Shown here in pieces: positions 9,275-18,428 of a stretch of DNA of 64,000 bases. The notes beneath the pieces are model-generated. The model was not told the DNA's origin. It searched no databases and was given only the letters and a program-made list of their open reading frames with translations. The translations under genes were made by a program, and so were the position numbers. The first letter of the stretch is position 1. Each line of letters starts with the position of its first letter. The stretch covers positions 620,001 through 684,000 of the forward strand of contig CAVWQI010000002.1 of the NCBI GenBank assembly GCA_963757185.1, written 5' to 3'. Origin of the DNA: JAQBQB01 sp963757185 (lineage in GTDB: Bacteria > Gemmatimonadota > Gemmatimonadetes > Gemmatimonadales > Gemmatimonadaceae).

Positions 9275-9588
9275 TTTCACGTATCTGGCACGGTTGGACG
9301 ACGCCCACGAACGCGGACGCCTACGAGGCCCTCCTGCGCTCGGAGATTTTCGAGGGCATCCAGAACCGCGACATCGCCGGTTTTCTGGGAATCGACCTCC
9401 TCCGCCGCGACCAGACCAACGAAGTGGAGTTCGTCACGATCATGTGGTTCGAGTCACTCGACGCGGTTCGGACGTTCGCCGGCCCCGATTACGAAGTCGC
9501 CGTCGTTCCCCCGGCCGCGCGGGCCGTGTTGAGTCATTTCGATGCCCGATCGGCGCACTATGAGGTTCGAGAACGCCGGACTGCTTAG
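9271..9588 (+). CDS. Antibiotic-biosynthesis-monooxygenase-fold protein
   Basis: 105 residues with the short ferredoxin-like dimeric alpha/beta barrel pattern: start ISRIWHGWTTPTNADAYEALL, central EVEFVTIMWFESLDAVRTFAG and YEVAVVPPAARAVLSHFD. This subgroup is widespread and mostly uncharacterised; most members are not proven oxygenases. Start and stop geometry show coupling with the CPCC-cupin gene. Confidence 0.78.
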   Translation: MISRIWHGWTTPTNADAYEALLRSEIFEGIQNRDIAGFLGIDLLRRDQTNEVEFVTIMWFESLDAVRTFAGPDYEVAVVPPAARAVLSHFDARSAHYEVRERRTA

Positions 9589-9683
9589 GAGCCCAGGCCT
9601 CTGCCGCGCCTGTCGATTTCGCCCGGCTTCTTCCGTCATTCCGATGTCCCGCTCCATCATCAACTCCAACCGGACATCCGACA

Positions 9684-10061
9684 ATGCGCTACGCCCTTCT
9701 CATCCACTACCCGCAGCCCCCCGCCATCTCGCTCAGCGAAGAGACCATCAAGCAAGGCATGGCCGCCTTCCAGGCCTACGCCAAAGCGCTCGACGACGCC
9801 GGCGTCCTCCGCTCCGCCGAAGTCCTGCAAACCGTGGCGAACGCCACGAGCGTCTCGATGAAGCAGGGGAAGCTCCAGGTGCAGGACGGCCCGTTCGCCG
9901 ACACGAAGGAAGCGTTCGCCGGCATCTTCACGCTCGACGTCCCCGACCTCGACGCAGCGCTGGCGTGGGCCGAGAAGTGCCCGGCGGCGCACTGGGGCAC
10001 GGTGGAGATTCGACCGTCGGCCGTGCGATTCGTCGACGGTGCATGGGTGAGAGCGGCCTGA
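9684..10061 (+). CDS. YCII-related protein
   Basis: 125 residues: MRYALLIHYP at the start, then QVQDGPFADTKEAFAGIFTLDVPDLDAALAWA, the DGPF signature of the YCII family (dimeric ferredoxin-like fold). YCII proteins are typically encoded next to sigma factors of the SigJ-like type carrying a C-terminal extension, exactly the arrangement here: the sigma gene starts 20 bases downstream. In such pairs the small protein is thought to influence or accompany the sigma factor. Confidence 0.88.
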   Translation: MRYALLIHYPQPPAISLSEETIKQGMAAFQAYAKALDDAGVLRSAEVLQTVANATSVSMKQGKLQVQDGPFADTKEAFAGIFTLDVPDLDAALAWAEKCPAAHWGTVEIRPSAVRFVDGAWVRAA

Positions 10062-10081
10062 CGCTCGCACACGAGCATTCA

Positions 10082-11330
10082 ATGACCACAGAACATGCGA
10101 TGGCGCGAGCCGAGGAAGTGGCTCGCGCCTCGTACGGCCGCCTACTCGCGATTCTCGCCGCGAAGGACGGTGACATCGAGTCCGCCGAGGATTCTCTGGC
10201 CGCGGCGTTCGCGCAGGCGTTGAGCACGTGGACACGCACGGGCGTTCCCGACAACCCCGAAGCGTGGATCCTCACCGTCGCACGAAACCGCCGGCAAGAC
10301 GTGCGTCGCTCGACCGCGTATCAGCTCACCGACTCGATCGACGACGTCTCGCATGCCGGCGCGGTCTCGGCGCTTGCGACGATGAACGAGATCGATCCCG
10401 ACGCGATCCCCGACCGGCGTCTCGCGCTGCTGTTCGTCTGCGCTCACCCAGCGATCGACCCCGCGGTTCGCACCCCGCTCATGCTGCAGACCGTGCTCGG
10501 CTTCGACGCCGACGACATCGGCCGAGCGTTTCTCGTTCCGCCGGCGACGATGGCGCAGCGCCTCGTGCGCGCCAAACGCCGCATCCGCGACGCGCGCATT
10601 CCGTTCGCGATCCCCGATCGCGCGCAGATGCCGGAGCGGCTCACGCCGGTGCTCGAGGCGATCTACGGCGCGTACGCGATCGACTTCTCGCTCGTCGCCG
10701 GAACGTCCGAGCGCGACTCGCTAGTCCGCGGAAGCCCACTTCCTCGCGACGACGCTCGCCGAATTGCTGCCGAACGAGCCCGAGGCACTCGGCCTCGCGG
10801 CGCTGATCTCGCTCTCGCTCGCCCGGCGCGATGCGCGCGGTTCATCGGAAGAGTTCGTCCCGCTCGACGAACAGGATCCGTCGCGTTGGGACCCGGAGCT
10901 CATCGCACTCGGTGAGCGCTACTTGCAACGCGCGAGCACGTTCCGATCCATCGGCCGATTTCAGATCGAGGCCGCGATCCAGTCGGCGCACTGCGCCCGC
11001 GCGACATCCGGCGTCGTCGATGCCACCGCGTTGCTAAACCTCCATACCGCCCTCATCGCCGTCGCACCGACGCTCGGCGCACGCGTCGCCCACGCCGCGG
11101 CGTTGGGCCGCGTCGAAGGTCCAGCGGCAGGCCTCGCCGCGCTCGACGCGATCGGCGACGAGACTGCTCAACGCTTTCAACCCGCGTGGGCGACTCGCGC
11201 GCATTTTCTCGTCGAAGTTGGGCGAACCGACGAGGCGCTGCTCGCCTACGATCGCGCCATCTCCCTCACCACCGACGCCGCCCCGCGTCGCTATCTCCAG
11301 CGTCGCCGCAGCCAGGCCGAAGGCCGTTAG
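10082..11330 (+). pseudogene. ECF-type sigma factor with DUF6596-like extension, frameshifted
   Basis: Read in two frames this is a full-length (about 415 residue) sigma factor of the YCII-associated group. The first frame, from ATG 10082, carries sigma region 2 (AFAQALSTWTRTGVPDNPEAWILTVARNR) and region 4 (TPLMLQTVLGFDADDIGRAFLVPPATMAQRLVRAKRRIR). The second frame carries the C-terminal part (AELLPNEPEALGLAALISLSLARR, then RFQIEAAIQSAHCAR). They join near 10723: removing one base from CTAGTCC gives RDSLSAEAHFLATTLAELL, the expected sequence. Total length is 3n+1, so there is one extra base. Either a real pseudogene or an assembly error. Confidence 0.85.
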
Positions 11331-11349
11331 CCGCAAGCCGAGTCAGTTC

Positions 11350-11676
11350 TCACGGCAGCTTCACGCCGATGACGTCCGCCGACTCGATCGTGGGCGGAGC
11401 CGACAGCAATGTTGGCGCTTGAGCCATCAGCGCCTGGGCGATGGGCCCCGTGAGGTGAGCCTTCCGCCCGCTCTCGTCGGCGAACGAATCGAAGATCGCG
11501 AACGTCGTCGGGCCGAGACGCAACGCGAACCAAAGCGGCGTCGTGGTCTCTTGATTCGCCATCTGCAAACCCTGCTGGAGAAACGCGAGCACTTCGTCTT
11601 CTTTGCCCGGCTTTGCTTCCAATCGAACGAACAATCCGACTTTGAGGGTGCCGGTCGCCGATGCTACGGGTGTCAT
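11350..11676 (-). CDS. Putative quinol monooxygenase (ABM family)
   Basis: 108 residues starting at MTPVASATGTLKVGLFVRLEAKPG; the ATG at 11676 has an AGGAG upstream. The pattern GKEDEVLAFLQQGLQMANQET, WFALRLGPTTFAIFDSFADESGRKAHLTGPIAQAL is typical of the YgiN-like antibiotic-biosynthesis monooxygenase family, small homodimeric proteins that can oxidise quinols. Substrate not inferable. It converges with the sigma-factor gene, with only 19 bases between. Confidence 0.85.
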   Translation of the reverse strand: MTPVASATGTLKVGLFVRLEAKPGKEDEVLAFLQQGLQMANQETTTPLWFALRLGPTTFAIFDSFADESGRKAHLTGPIAQALMAQAPTLLSAPPTIESADVIGVKLP

Positions 11677-11883
11677 GGTCGGTCTCCTGTCGTTGGCTGT
11701 GCTATTGCCCGAGCCGCGAAGGTTAGCCGCGACGTTCATTCGCATACAGTGTCGCGCGCCCCAACTTCTACGGCTGATCTTGCCATTACCTCGACGAATC
11801 CAGAGTGGGATGTCCGGGTTCATGGCTGGGATTCGTTCCTCATGTGAACCCGACTCAACCCACCATTGATAGCTGGGGCTCAC

Positions 11884-12537
11884 ATGAAACGAACTGTACC
11901 GTTCCTCGCATTTGCGTTCGCTCTTGCGGCGTGTACATCGGACTCGCCGATGCCGACCGACCACATGTCGCACGCCGGCGGTCTCAAGCTTTCCGATTTG
12001 ACGCAGGCGTCGCAGGCTCAGACGCTCAACGACCTGAAGAATCTCACCGCGTCGTTCCACGACGTCGATGCGGCGGTAGCGCAGGGCTATGGCCTCTTCA
12101 TCGCGCCACCGGCCACCGAGGGCGACGGATGCATCTCGGATCCGATTCTCGGCGGCATGGGATACCACTACACCCGTGGAAACAACATCGTCGACGACGC
12201 GATCGATCTGCTCAATCCGGAGTTCCTCGTCTACGCGCCGAAGAACGGACCGCGCCAAAATGACGTCGCGCGAACGCGGCTCGCCGCGGTCGAGTATTTC
12301 CTTCCGTTCAGCGCAAAGTTCCCGGGCCCGAATCAACCCGGCTTCACGAAGGCGCCATCGCTGCACGATTTCCCGTCGACGAGCAACCTGCCGGACGTCC
12401 CATTCACCGCCACCGACCGGTTCGGCGGCTGGATGTTCCACATCTGGCTTTGGGAAAACAACCCGACCGGGATGTTCGAGAACTTCAACGCGTCCGTTCC
12501 GCTCTGTCTCCCTGTGGCCGCTGTTGCGGGGAGGTAA
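11884..12537 (+). CDS. Secreted lipoprotein of unknown function
   Basis: 217 residues from MKRTVPFLAFAFALAACTS; the lipobox LAAC gives an acylated Cys near residue 16. Conserved-looking blocks are ASFHDVDAAVAQGYG, DPILGGMGYHYTRGNNIVDD, PEFLVYAPKNG, RLAAVEYFLPF and FGGWMFHIWLWENNPTGMFENFNASVPLC. The paired Cys and the GGMGYHY motif are shared with a family of secreted proteins in soil bacteria, whose function I do not know. It precedes the PadR operator and is probably a separate transcription unit. Confidence 0.7.
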   Translation: MKRTVPFLAFAFALAACTSDSPMPTDHMSHAGGLKLSDLTQASQAQTLNDLKNLTASFHDVDAAVAQGYGLFIAPPATEGDGCISDPILGGMGYHYTRGNNIVDDAIDLLNPEFLVYAPKNGPRQNDVARTRLAAVEYFLPFSAKFPGPNQPGFTKAPSLHDFPSTSNLPDVPFTATDRFGGWMFHIWLWENNPTGMFENFNASVPLCLPVAAVAGR

Positions 12538-12577
12538 TCGCTCCCGGCGCCAAGAGCATCTTGACGAGAGTCGCTTC

Positions 12578-12621
12578 GATAGATAGAATGCCTACCGTAC
12601 ACGGTAGGCATTCTATCTATC
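12578..12621. promoter_or_regulatory. Perfect 21-bp inverted repeat, likely PadR operator/promoter
   Basis: The left arm 12578-12598 (begins GATAGATAGAATG) is exactly complementary to 12601-12621, with a 2-base spacer (AC). The right arm ends on the base before the PadR ATG at 12622, so the gene has no room for a ribosome-binding site outside the repeat and may be translated from a leaderless or very short leader transcript. TAGAAT inside the left arm is a plausible -10. Binding by PadR, and thus autoregulation, is inference. Confidence 0.7.
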
Positions 12622-12969
12622 ATGCCCGCGAAGCCATCCGGTGAAACCAAGAGCGACGTCCTCAAAGGGACGCTGGAGATGCTGGTTCTCCATACGCTCA
12701 CCATCCAGTCGATGCACGGGTACGCGATCGTTCAGCACATCAAGCGGCTGACCGACGACGCCCTCCACATCGAAGCAGGATCGCTCTACCCCGCGCTCGA
12801 GCGTCTCGAGAAGAAAGGCTGGGTCACTTCGCGCTGGGAGGATTCACCCACCGGCCGCCGCGCGCGCTACTACACGATCACCGCGGCGGGCCGCAAGCAG
12901 CTCGGCAAGGAAGTCTCCGGGTACGAGCGCGCCGTGTGGGCCATCGCACGCGTCCTCAATCGCGCCTGA
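12622..12969 (+). CDS. PadR-family transcriptional regulator
   Basis: 115 residues: winged-helix core (GTLEMLVLHTLTIQSMHGYAIVQHI, then ALHIEAGSLYPALERLEKKGWVTSRWE, then GRRARYYTITAAGRKQL). The spacing MHGYAI and GSLYPALxRLE is diagnostic of PadR. The C-terminal helix for dimerisation is short. It sits 14 bases upstream of an ADOP-type permease, the standard partnership in Acidobacteria and Gemmatimonadota, and directly follows a palindromic operator candidate. Ligand unknown. Confidence 0.93.
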   Translation: MPAKPSGETKSDVLKGTLEMLVLHTLTIQSMHGYAIVQHIKRLTDDALHIEAGSLYPALERLEKKGWVTSRWEDSPTGRRARYYTITAAGRKQLGKEVSGYERAVWAIARVLNRA

Positions 12970-12983
12970 CCGCCGGCCCCCAC

Positions 12984-15632
12984 ATGTCGCTCATCGACGG
13001 CGTGCGCTACCGGTTGCGAATCCTCCTGCAAGGAAGGTCGCACGCCCGCGACCTGGACGACGAGCTCGCGCACCATCTCGAGCTCGGTGCCGCGGATGCG
13101 AAGTCGCACGTCGGAGGCGACCTGTCGGACGATGAAGCCCGCTGGCGCGCGCGGCGAGAGTTTGGAAATACCACAGTCTCGAATGAAGAACGCCGCACGA
13201 TCGCGGGACTCACCGTGTTCGACGCGGCTGGACAAGACATCCGGTTCATTCTTCGGCTCCTTCGACGGCGCGCCGCGTTCGCCGCCGTCACCGTCGCGAC
13301 GATCGCGCTGGGCATCGGCTCCGCGACGTCGATCTTCACCGTCGCCGACGCCGTTCTCTTTCGCCCGCTCGCCTTCCCGCACGCCGATCGACTGATCGCC
13401 GTGTGGCTCGAGCGCCCGGCCTGGAAGGCAATCCCCGGGCTCGCCAAGCGTTGGGACCGCGGGACGTTCTCGCTTCCGCTCTTTCGAACCTGGCGCGCGG
13501 CACAGACCTCGTTCGACGACGTCGCCGTCTGGACGACCGGACCCGCCATCGCCGGCGACCCCAACGCGGCCGACGAAGTCACCACCGGAAGCGCCAGTGC
13601 GTCGCTTCTTCCCGTGTTGGGAATTCACGTCGAGCGCGGATCGTGGTTCAGCGCGTCCGACGAAGCGATCGGCGCGGCGCCGGTCGCCGTCGTGAGCCAC
13701 GAGACCTGGGCCGCGCGCTTCGGTAGCGACCCGGGTATCGTCGGACGCATCGTCCTTCTCGACGGCGTGCCGCACACGATAGTCGGCGTCATGCCACGCG
13801 GCTTCGACCTCGATCGCAGCGGAACGATAGTCGCCTACTGGACGGCCGCGGGCCGCGATTCCGGCGGAGCGACCGGCCGAAACTCGTTCACGTTCCAGGC
13901 GATCGGGCGGCTGAAGCCGAACGTGTCGCTCGACGCGGCGACCGCCGAGTCGGGGCGATCGTTTCGAGCGGCGGCGGAGGATGACGACGACCGCGTGAAA
14001 GGCGCAGCGCTCGCGACCTTGCACGCCGACCAGACGCGAATAGTTCGCCGTCCGCTCCTGATTCTGCTCGCCGCGGCGAGCCTGTTGCTGCTCATCGCGT
14101 GCATCAACGTCGCCACGCTCCTCATGGGCGAAGCCGCGAGCCGCGAACAGGAGCTGCGCACGCGTTCCGCGCTTGGCGCGAGCCGCACGCGACTCCTCCG
14201 CCAGCTTCTCACGGAGAGCATACTGCTCGCCGGCGTCGGCGCGACGGTGGGTGCCGCGCTCGCGTACTTCGCGACCAAGCTCATCGTTCGCTCGGCGCCC
14301 CCGACGATTCCCGGCCTCGGCGACGTGCGCGTCGATCTCCGCGTGCTCGGCGTTGCGTTGACCGTCGCCGTAGCGACCGGCCTCCTCTTTGGCCTGGCGC
14401 CGGCGCTATCGCTGACGGGAGCGAGTCAAAGCGCGAGCGCGGCAAAGTTCTCCGCGCGCGGACGAGGGCGCGCGCAGCGCAGCCTCGTCGCGTGTGAGGT
14501 CGCGCTGTCGATCGTGCTCCTCGTGGGAGCGGGGCTGCTCGTGAGGAGCTTCGACAAATTGTCGTCGATCGGATTCCGCTCGTCGAATCTGCTCGTCGTG
14601 GGGATGCGGCTTCGCGCCTCGCCATACACCGACAGCACGCACACGCGGGCACTCTACGCCGAGATCGTGCACCGCCTGCGATTGCTCCCCGGTGTGGACG
14701 CCGCGGCCGTGACGACCTTGCCGCCATTCTACACCGGATCGAGCACCGGATCGTTCGAGGTCGAGGGGCGGCCGCAATCTCGCGACTCGCAGGCTCCCGT
14801 CGCGCACCGCCGCGCGACGTCGCCGGAGTTCTTCGCCACCGCGGGTGTGCCGATCATCGCCGGCCGCGCCTACTCCGACGACGATCGGAGTGACAGGCCG
14901 CCGGTCATTGTGGTGAGTCGTACGCTGGCCCAACGCGAATGGCCGGATGAGACGGCGATCGGCAAGCGAATCAAAGTGAACGGCGCGTGGCGCACGGTCG
15001 TCGGTGTCGCCGGCGACATCGAGACCGAGCGCCCCTCAACCGACCCGCCCGAGACCTTCTACGCGCCGCTCGAGCAGCTGATGCTTCGTGCCGCGCCTGC
15101 GCTTCTCGTGCGAACTCGCGCCGACGTCGCCGACGCCGCGGCCGAGATTCGTCGCGTGGTGCAGGGCGTCGAGGCGGGCGTCACCGTGAGCCGCGTGGAT
15201 CGAATGGACGATCTCGTCGCCGCATCGCTCGCCGACGATCGGCTGCGCACGGAACTCATCGCGCTCTTCGGCGCGATCGCGGCACTGCTCGCCGCCGTCG
15301 GCACGTATGGCGTCGCGGCGGCGTCGGCCGCTCGACGCACGCGCGAGATGGCGATTCGCGTCGCCGTCGGCGCGAGCTCCGGGTCGATCGCCCGGCTGAT
15401 CGTCGGGAGCGCGGCGAAGGGCGTCGTCCTTGGCGCCGCCGCCGGACTCGTGCTGTCGCAGCTCGGGGTGCGGATTCTGTCGCCGTACATATATGGCGTT
15501 CGGATCACGGATCCGATCGTGTACGCTGGCGTTGGAGTCCTGCTCGCGATTACCACGCTGGCCGCGACGTGGATTCCGGCGCGCCGAGCGACGCGGGTGC
15601 GGTTGGTGGACACGCTCGCCGCCGACAGCTAG
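12984..15632 (+). CDS. ADOP-type FtsX/MacB-like permease
   Basis: 882 residues from MSLIDGVRYR; the ATG at 12984 is 14 bases after the PadR stop. The N-terminal 80 residues are the soluble segment typical of ADOP (duplicated orphan permease) proteins (RDLDDELAHHLEL, ARRREFGN). Then comes a MacB-like unit: helix AAFAAVTVATIALGIGSATSIFTV, periplasmic domain, and three helices around LLILLAAASLLLLIACINVA. A second copy starts at AQRSLVACEVALSIVLLVGAGLLVRSF and ends with three helices (LIALFGAIAALLAAVGTYGVAA onward). No ATPase is encoded nearby, as usual for this group. Probable exporter or envelope function. Confidence 0.9.
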   Translation: MSLIDGVRYRLRILLQGRSHARDLDDELAHHLELGAADAKSHVGGDLSDDEARWRARREFGNTTVSNEERRTIAGLTVFDAAGQDIRFILRLLRRRAAFAAVTVATIALGIGSATSIFTVADAVLFRPLAFPHADRLIAVWLERPAWKAIPGLAKRWDRGTFSLPLFRTWRAAQTSFDDVAVWTTGPAIAGDPNAADEVTTGSASASLLPVLGIHVERGSWFSASDEAIGAAPVAVVSHETWAARFGSDPGIVGRIVLLDGVPHTIVGVMPRGFDLDRSGTIVAYWTAAGRDSGGATGRNSFTFQAIGRLKPNVSLDAATAESGRSFRAAAEDDDDRVKGAALATLHADQTRIVRRPLLILLAAASLLLLIACINVATLLMGEAASREQELRTRSALGASRTRLLRQLLTESILLAGVGATVGAALAYFATKLIVRSAPPTIPGLGDVRVDLRVLGVALTVAVATGLLFGLAPALSLTGASQSASAAKFSARGRGRAQRSLVACEVALSIVLLVGAGLLVRSFDKLSSIGFRSSNLLVVGMRLRASPYTDSTHTRALYAEIVHRLRLLPGVDAAAVTTLPPFYTGSSTGSFEVEGRPQSRDSQAPVAHRRATSPEFFATAGVPIIAGRAYSDDDRSDRPPVIVVSRTLAQREWPDETAIGKRIKVNGAWRTVVGVAGDIETERPSTDPPETFYAPLEQLMLRAAPALLVRTRADVADAAAEIRRVVQGVEAGVTVSRVDRMDDLVAASLADDRLRTELIALFGAIAALLAAVGTYGVAAASAARRTREMAIRVAVGASSGSIARLIVGSAAKGVVLGAAAGLVLSQLGVRILSPYIYGVRITDPIVYAGVGVLLAITTLAATWIPARRATRVRLVDTLAADS

Positions 15633-15703
15633 ACGACACGGTGGTCCGACGCGCATATCTTCGATCTGGGATCCGGTGACCGTCGGTCGTCAGATGCAGA
15701 GGG

Positions 15704-15964
15704 GTGACCTTGCCTGAAACGCTCTCTTCGCTCGAGTCGGCGCTGCTACACGTGTTTCGCCAGAAGGGGGCACGCGCCGGCGATCCCATACCCACGGCGG
15801 TTCTGGCCTGGAACGCGTTCGGCTCGGCCGCGCCCGTGGGGGGCGAGGTGGAAACGACGCTCCTGAGCCTCGAGTTTCGCGGCTACATCGCGCCGGGACC
15901 CGATCCGATCAGTGCCACGTCGTGGATGCTGACGCCCGCCGGCGAAAAGATCGTGAACCGGTGA
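15704..15964 (+). CDS. Small hypothetical protein, possibly winged helix
   Basis: 86 residues from GTG 15704 preceded by AGAGGGG. The order helix (SLESALLHVFRQKG), helix, then LLSLEFRGYIAPGPDPISATSWMLTPAGEKIV resembles a small winged-helix domain ending in a beta wing. No cysteine or membrane segment. Stands alone between the permease and the convergent LigD genes. Function unknown. Confidence 0.5.
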   Translation: MTLPETLSSLESALLHVFRQKGARAGDPIPTAVLAWNAFGSAAPVGGEVETTLLSLEFRGYIAPGPDPISATSWMLTPAGEKIVNR

Positions 15965-16024
15965 GATCGGCAACGGCGCGATACTTGGAAGCCTTCTTCA
16001 ATCGGAGCCTCGACGGCCGCAACG

Positions 16025-16886
16025 TCAGGGTGCGGCGGGCAGCGAGGTTCTCTTCTGAAAGATGTTCGCCCACAGATCGCCGCGCTCTTCGAGACGCTTG
16101 GCCATCGTGCGCAGCGCGAAGGTTCGGGGCCCGGCTTCACCGCTTTCAACTTCTTCCCACGTACACGGGGCCGACACCGGCGCACCTGGCTTTGGACGCA
16201 CCGCGTACACCGCCGCATACGTGGCACCGAATTCGTTGCGCGCCGTGTCGATGAGAATCTTCCCGCCGCGGTCGGCCTTGTAGAACTCCTGCGTCAACAG
16301 GTCCGGCGCGCGCCGAACGAGCTCGCGGCCCAGCGAATGCGCGAAGTGCGCGACTTGTCCGCTGTCCGATTTTTCGTCGAGCGCGAACGCGACGTGGAAT
16401 CCCTTCGAGCCCGACGTCTTGACCCAACTCGTGACACCGAGCTCCGCCAGCGTGTCGCGAAGCAGGAGCGTCGCCGAGCGCAGTGCGTCGGCGTTCTCCT
16501 CGAGCGGGATCGAGGTCGAAGATGCAGAGGTCGGGGTGGAAGAGGTCGGGCACGCGCGACGTCCAGACGTGCGGCGTGATGCAGTTCTGATTCGCCAGCC
16601 ACATGATTCCGCGCGTGTCGCGCACAACTGGATAGTTGACGACGCCATCCTTTTTCGGCACCGCCACGCGCTCGAGCCACGCCGGCGCCCCCTTCGCGAC
16701 GTTCTTTTGAAAGAAGCCTTTGTCGCCGATGCCGCGGTGAAACCGCTCGAGGGTCACCGGACGCCCTTCTATATGAGGCAGCATGGCGGGAGCGACCAGC
16801 TCGTAGTACGCCGCCAGCTCTCCCTTGGTGATCCCGTCGTCGGGGAACATCATCTTCTCGGGATGCGTGATCGCGATCTCGCTCAT
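16025..16886 (-). pseudogene. ligD: LigD-type polymerase/primase domain protein, frameshifted
   Basis: Starts at MSEIAITHPEKMMFPDDGITKGELAAYY (ATG at 16886 overlapping the ligase stop, ATGA). The sequence follows the NHEJ polymerase domain: GRPVTLERFHRGIGDKGFFQKN, NYPVVRDTRGIMWLANQNCITPHVW and the metal-binding DxD in LCIFDLDP. One extra base near 16513 (GATCCCGCTC instead of GATCCGCTC) breaks the frame; the continuation EENADALRSATLLLRDTLAELG, KTSGSKGFHVAFAL and RRAPDLLTQEFYKADR completes the domain to a stop at 16025. Total length is 3n+1. Role: fill-in synthesis during Ku/LigD end joining. No ku gene is in the window. Confidence 0.85.
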
Positions 16887-17786
16887 TCGTCGCGGGGTTG
16901 GTCTCGCACCACGTCGTGCGGCCGGACATCGGTCCGGACGCTCAGGAGCCGCGAGTGCCGCAGCTTGGTGTGCACGGTCCACTCGATGAACGCCACCCGC
17001 ACGACGACTTCCGGCCGCACCCAATGCGCGCGCACCCTGGGCAGCCCTTTCGCCTTGGTGAACGGCGTTTTCTCCAGCTCCATCGCGTCGAATCGCGCGC
17101 GAAGTTCGGTCAACAACTTGGTGTCGAACCCGGTGCCGACCTTGCCGGCAAAGACGAAATCGTCGCCCTCGAAGTAGCCGACGAGTAAGCGCGCCCAATC
17201 CGACGCGCCTGCCCTGCGCGTCGGTGAACCCGCCGACGACGAAGTCGTGCGTCAACTCGCACTTCATCTTGAGCCAGTGCTTCGATCGCTTGTGCTCGTA
17301 CGGCGAATCGCGTCGCTTCGCGATCACGCCTTCCCAGCCCTCGACGCACGCTCGTTCCCACGGCGCCGAATCGTCGAGCTCCGTGACGCGTCGCATCGGC
17401 GCCGGGAGCGGCAGCTCGGCGAGAACACGCCGGCGCTCGGTGAGCGGAAGTCGCGTGACGTCGCGGCCGTCGATCCAGATGACGTCGAATACGTGATACG
17501 CGGTGTGTCCGTCCCATTCCACTTCGCCGTCGAGGATCACGTCGGCGACCGGCAGCGCCGCCACGGCGGCGGCGATGCCGGGGAGCGCCTTCTCCTTTCG
17601 CGTCCGTGAGTACAGTCGAACGACGTCGCCCTGCTTGAATGCGATCAGACGGATGCCGTCGTACTTTCGCTCGAACGTCCAGTCCGGGCCGGTGAAACGC
17701 TCCTGCGTGAGCGTGGCCGCCATCGGCTCGATCCAGTCGGGAAATTCCAGGCGAACCGGCGGCGCGGAGAGGTCGGGTTTGGCCAT
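16883..17786 (-). pseudogene. ligD: LigD-type ATP-dependent DNA ligase, frameshifted
   Basis: About 301 residues when repaired. The adenylation lysine is Lys41 in FERKYDGIRLIAF; DGEVEWDG and GWEGVIAKRRDSPYEHKRSKHWLKMKC are ligase motifs III and IV/V. A single extra base near 17190 breaks the frame after GRRVGLGAL; in the next frame LVGYFEGDDFVFAGKVGTGFDTKLLTELRARF and VRVAFIEWTVHTKLRHSRLLSVR give the OB-fold end. The stop at 16883 overlaps the polymerase gene start. Ligase and polymerase, often one LigD polypeptide, are thus two coupled genes here; no phosphoesterase domain is seen. Confidence 0.85.
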
Positions 17787-17875
17787 CTCGGTGTGGACGG
17801 GCGACGGGCGCGAGTGAGAACGTCTCGAGCATTAGATTGAGGCTCCCTCCCCCTTCGAGCAACGGTAGCCATAGC

Positions 17876-18289
17876 ATGGGAATGCTCCTCGTCGGGATAG
17901 CGATTGGAGCGGTCGTCGCGCTTCTCGTCATCGCGGTGATCGCGCCGAAATTCGCCCGTCGCATGCGCGCCGAAGGCGCACTGCAGAGCCGCGCGGTGAC
18001 ACGCGGACAGATCTACGAGCAGCTCGTCCCTTACCTCCCCGGATTCCGCTTCAATCCCAAGGACGCGCAGTTCCTCGGCCGGCCCGTGGACTTCGTGGTG
18101 TTCGACGGGCTCGACGAGGGCGATCTGCGACGGATCGTGTTCGTCGAGGTGAAGACGGGCGGCGCGAAGCTGACGACCCGCGAGCGGCTCGTGCGCGACG
18201 CGATCCGCGCCGGACGCGTGGAGTGGACCGAGATCCGCGCCGACGCGAACCTGACCCTCCCCCCAACGCGGGCGATAGCCAGACCGTGA
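17876..18289 (+). CDS. Membrane-anchored Holliday-junction-resolvase-like nuclease
   Basis: 137 residues from MGMLLVGIAIGAVVALLVIAVIAP, a single N-terminal membrane helix. The rest matches the family described as related to archaeal Holliday junction resolvases: LPGFRFNPKDAQFLGRPVDFVVFDGLDEGDLRRIVFVEVKTGGAKLTTRERLVRDAI. Asp in PVDFVVFDG and the E-x-K of VEVKTG form the restriction-endonuclease-like active site. The substrate in vivo is unknown; a membrane anchor is characteristic of this subfamily. It is divergent from the LigD genes, so a DNA-repair context is possible but not proven. Confidence 0.8.
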   Translation: MGMLLVGIAIGAVVALLVIAVIAPKFARRMRAEGALQSRAVTRGQIYEQLVPYLPGFRFNPKDAQFLGRPVDFVVFDGLDEGDLRRIVFVEVKTGGAKLTTRERLVRDAIRAGRVEWTEIRADANLTLPPTRAIARP

Positions 18290-18428
18290 ATCCGCTCACG
18301 CTCAGCGCCCGTAAATGAGTGGCGGTGGTTGCGCGATTCCGTACCGCGCGACCTATTGGAATTGCCTGGTCGTTCACGCCCAGCCGGTCAACCATGGCGG
18401 AAGCCACACGGGACGACGCGGTCTCGAC

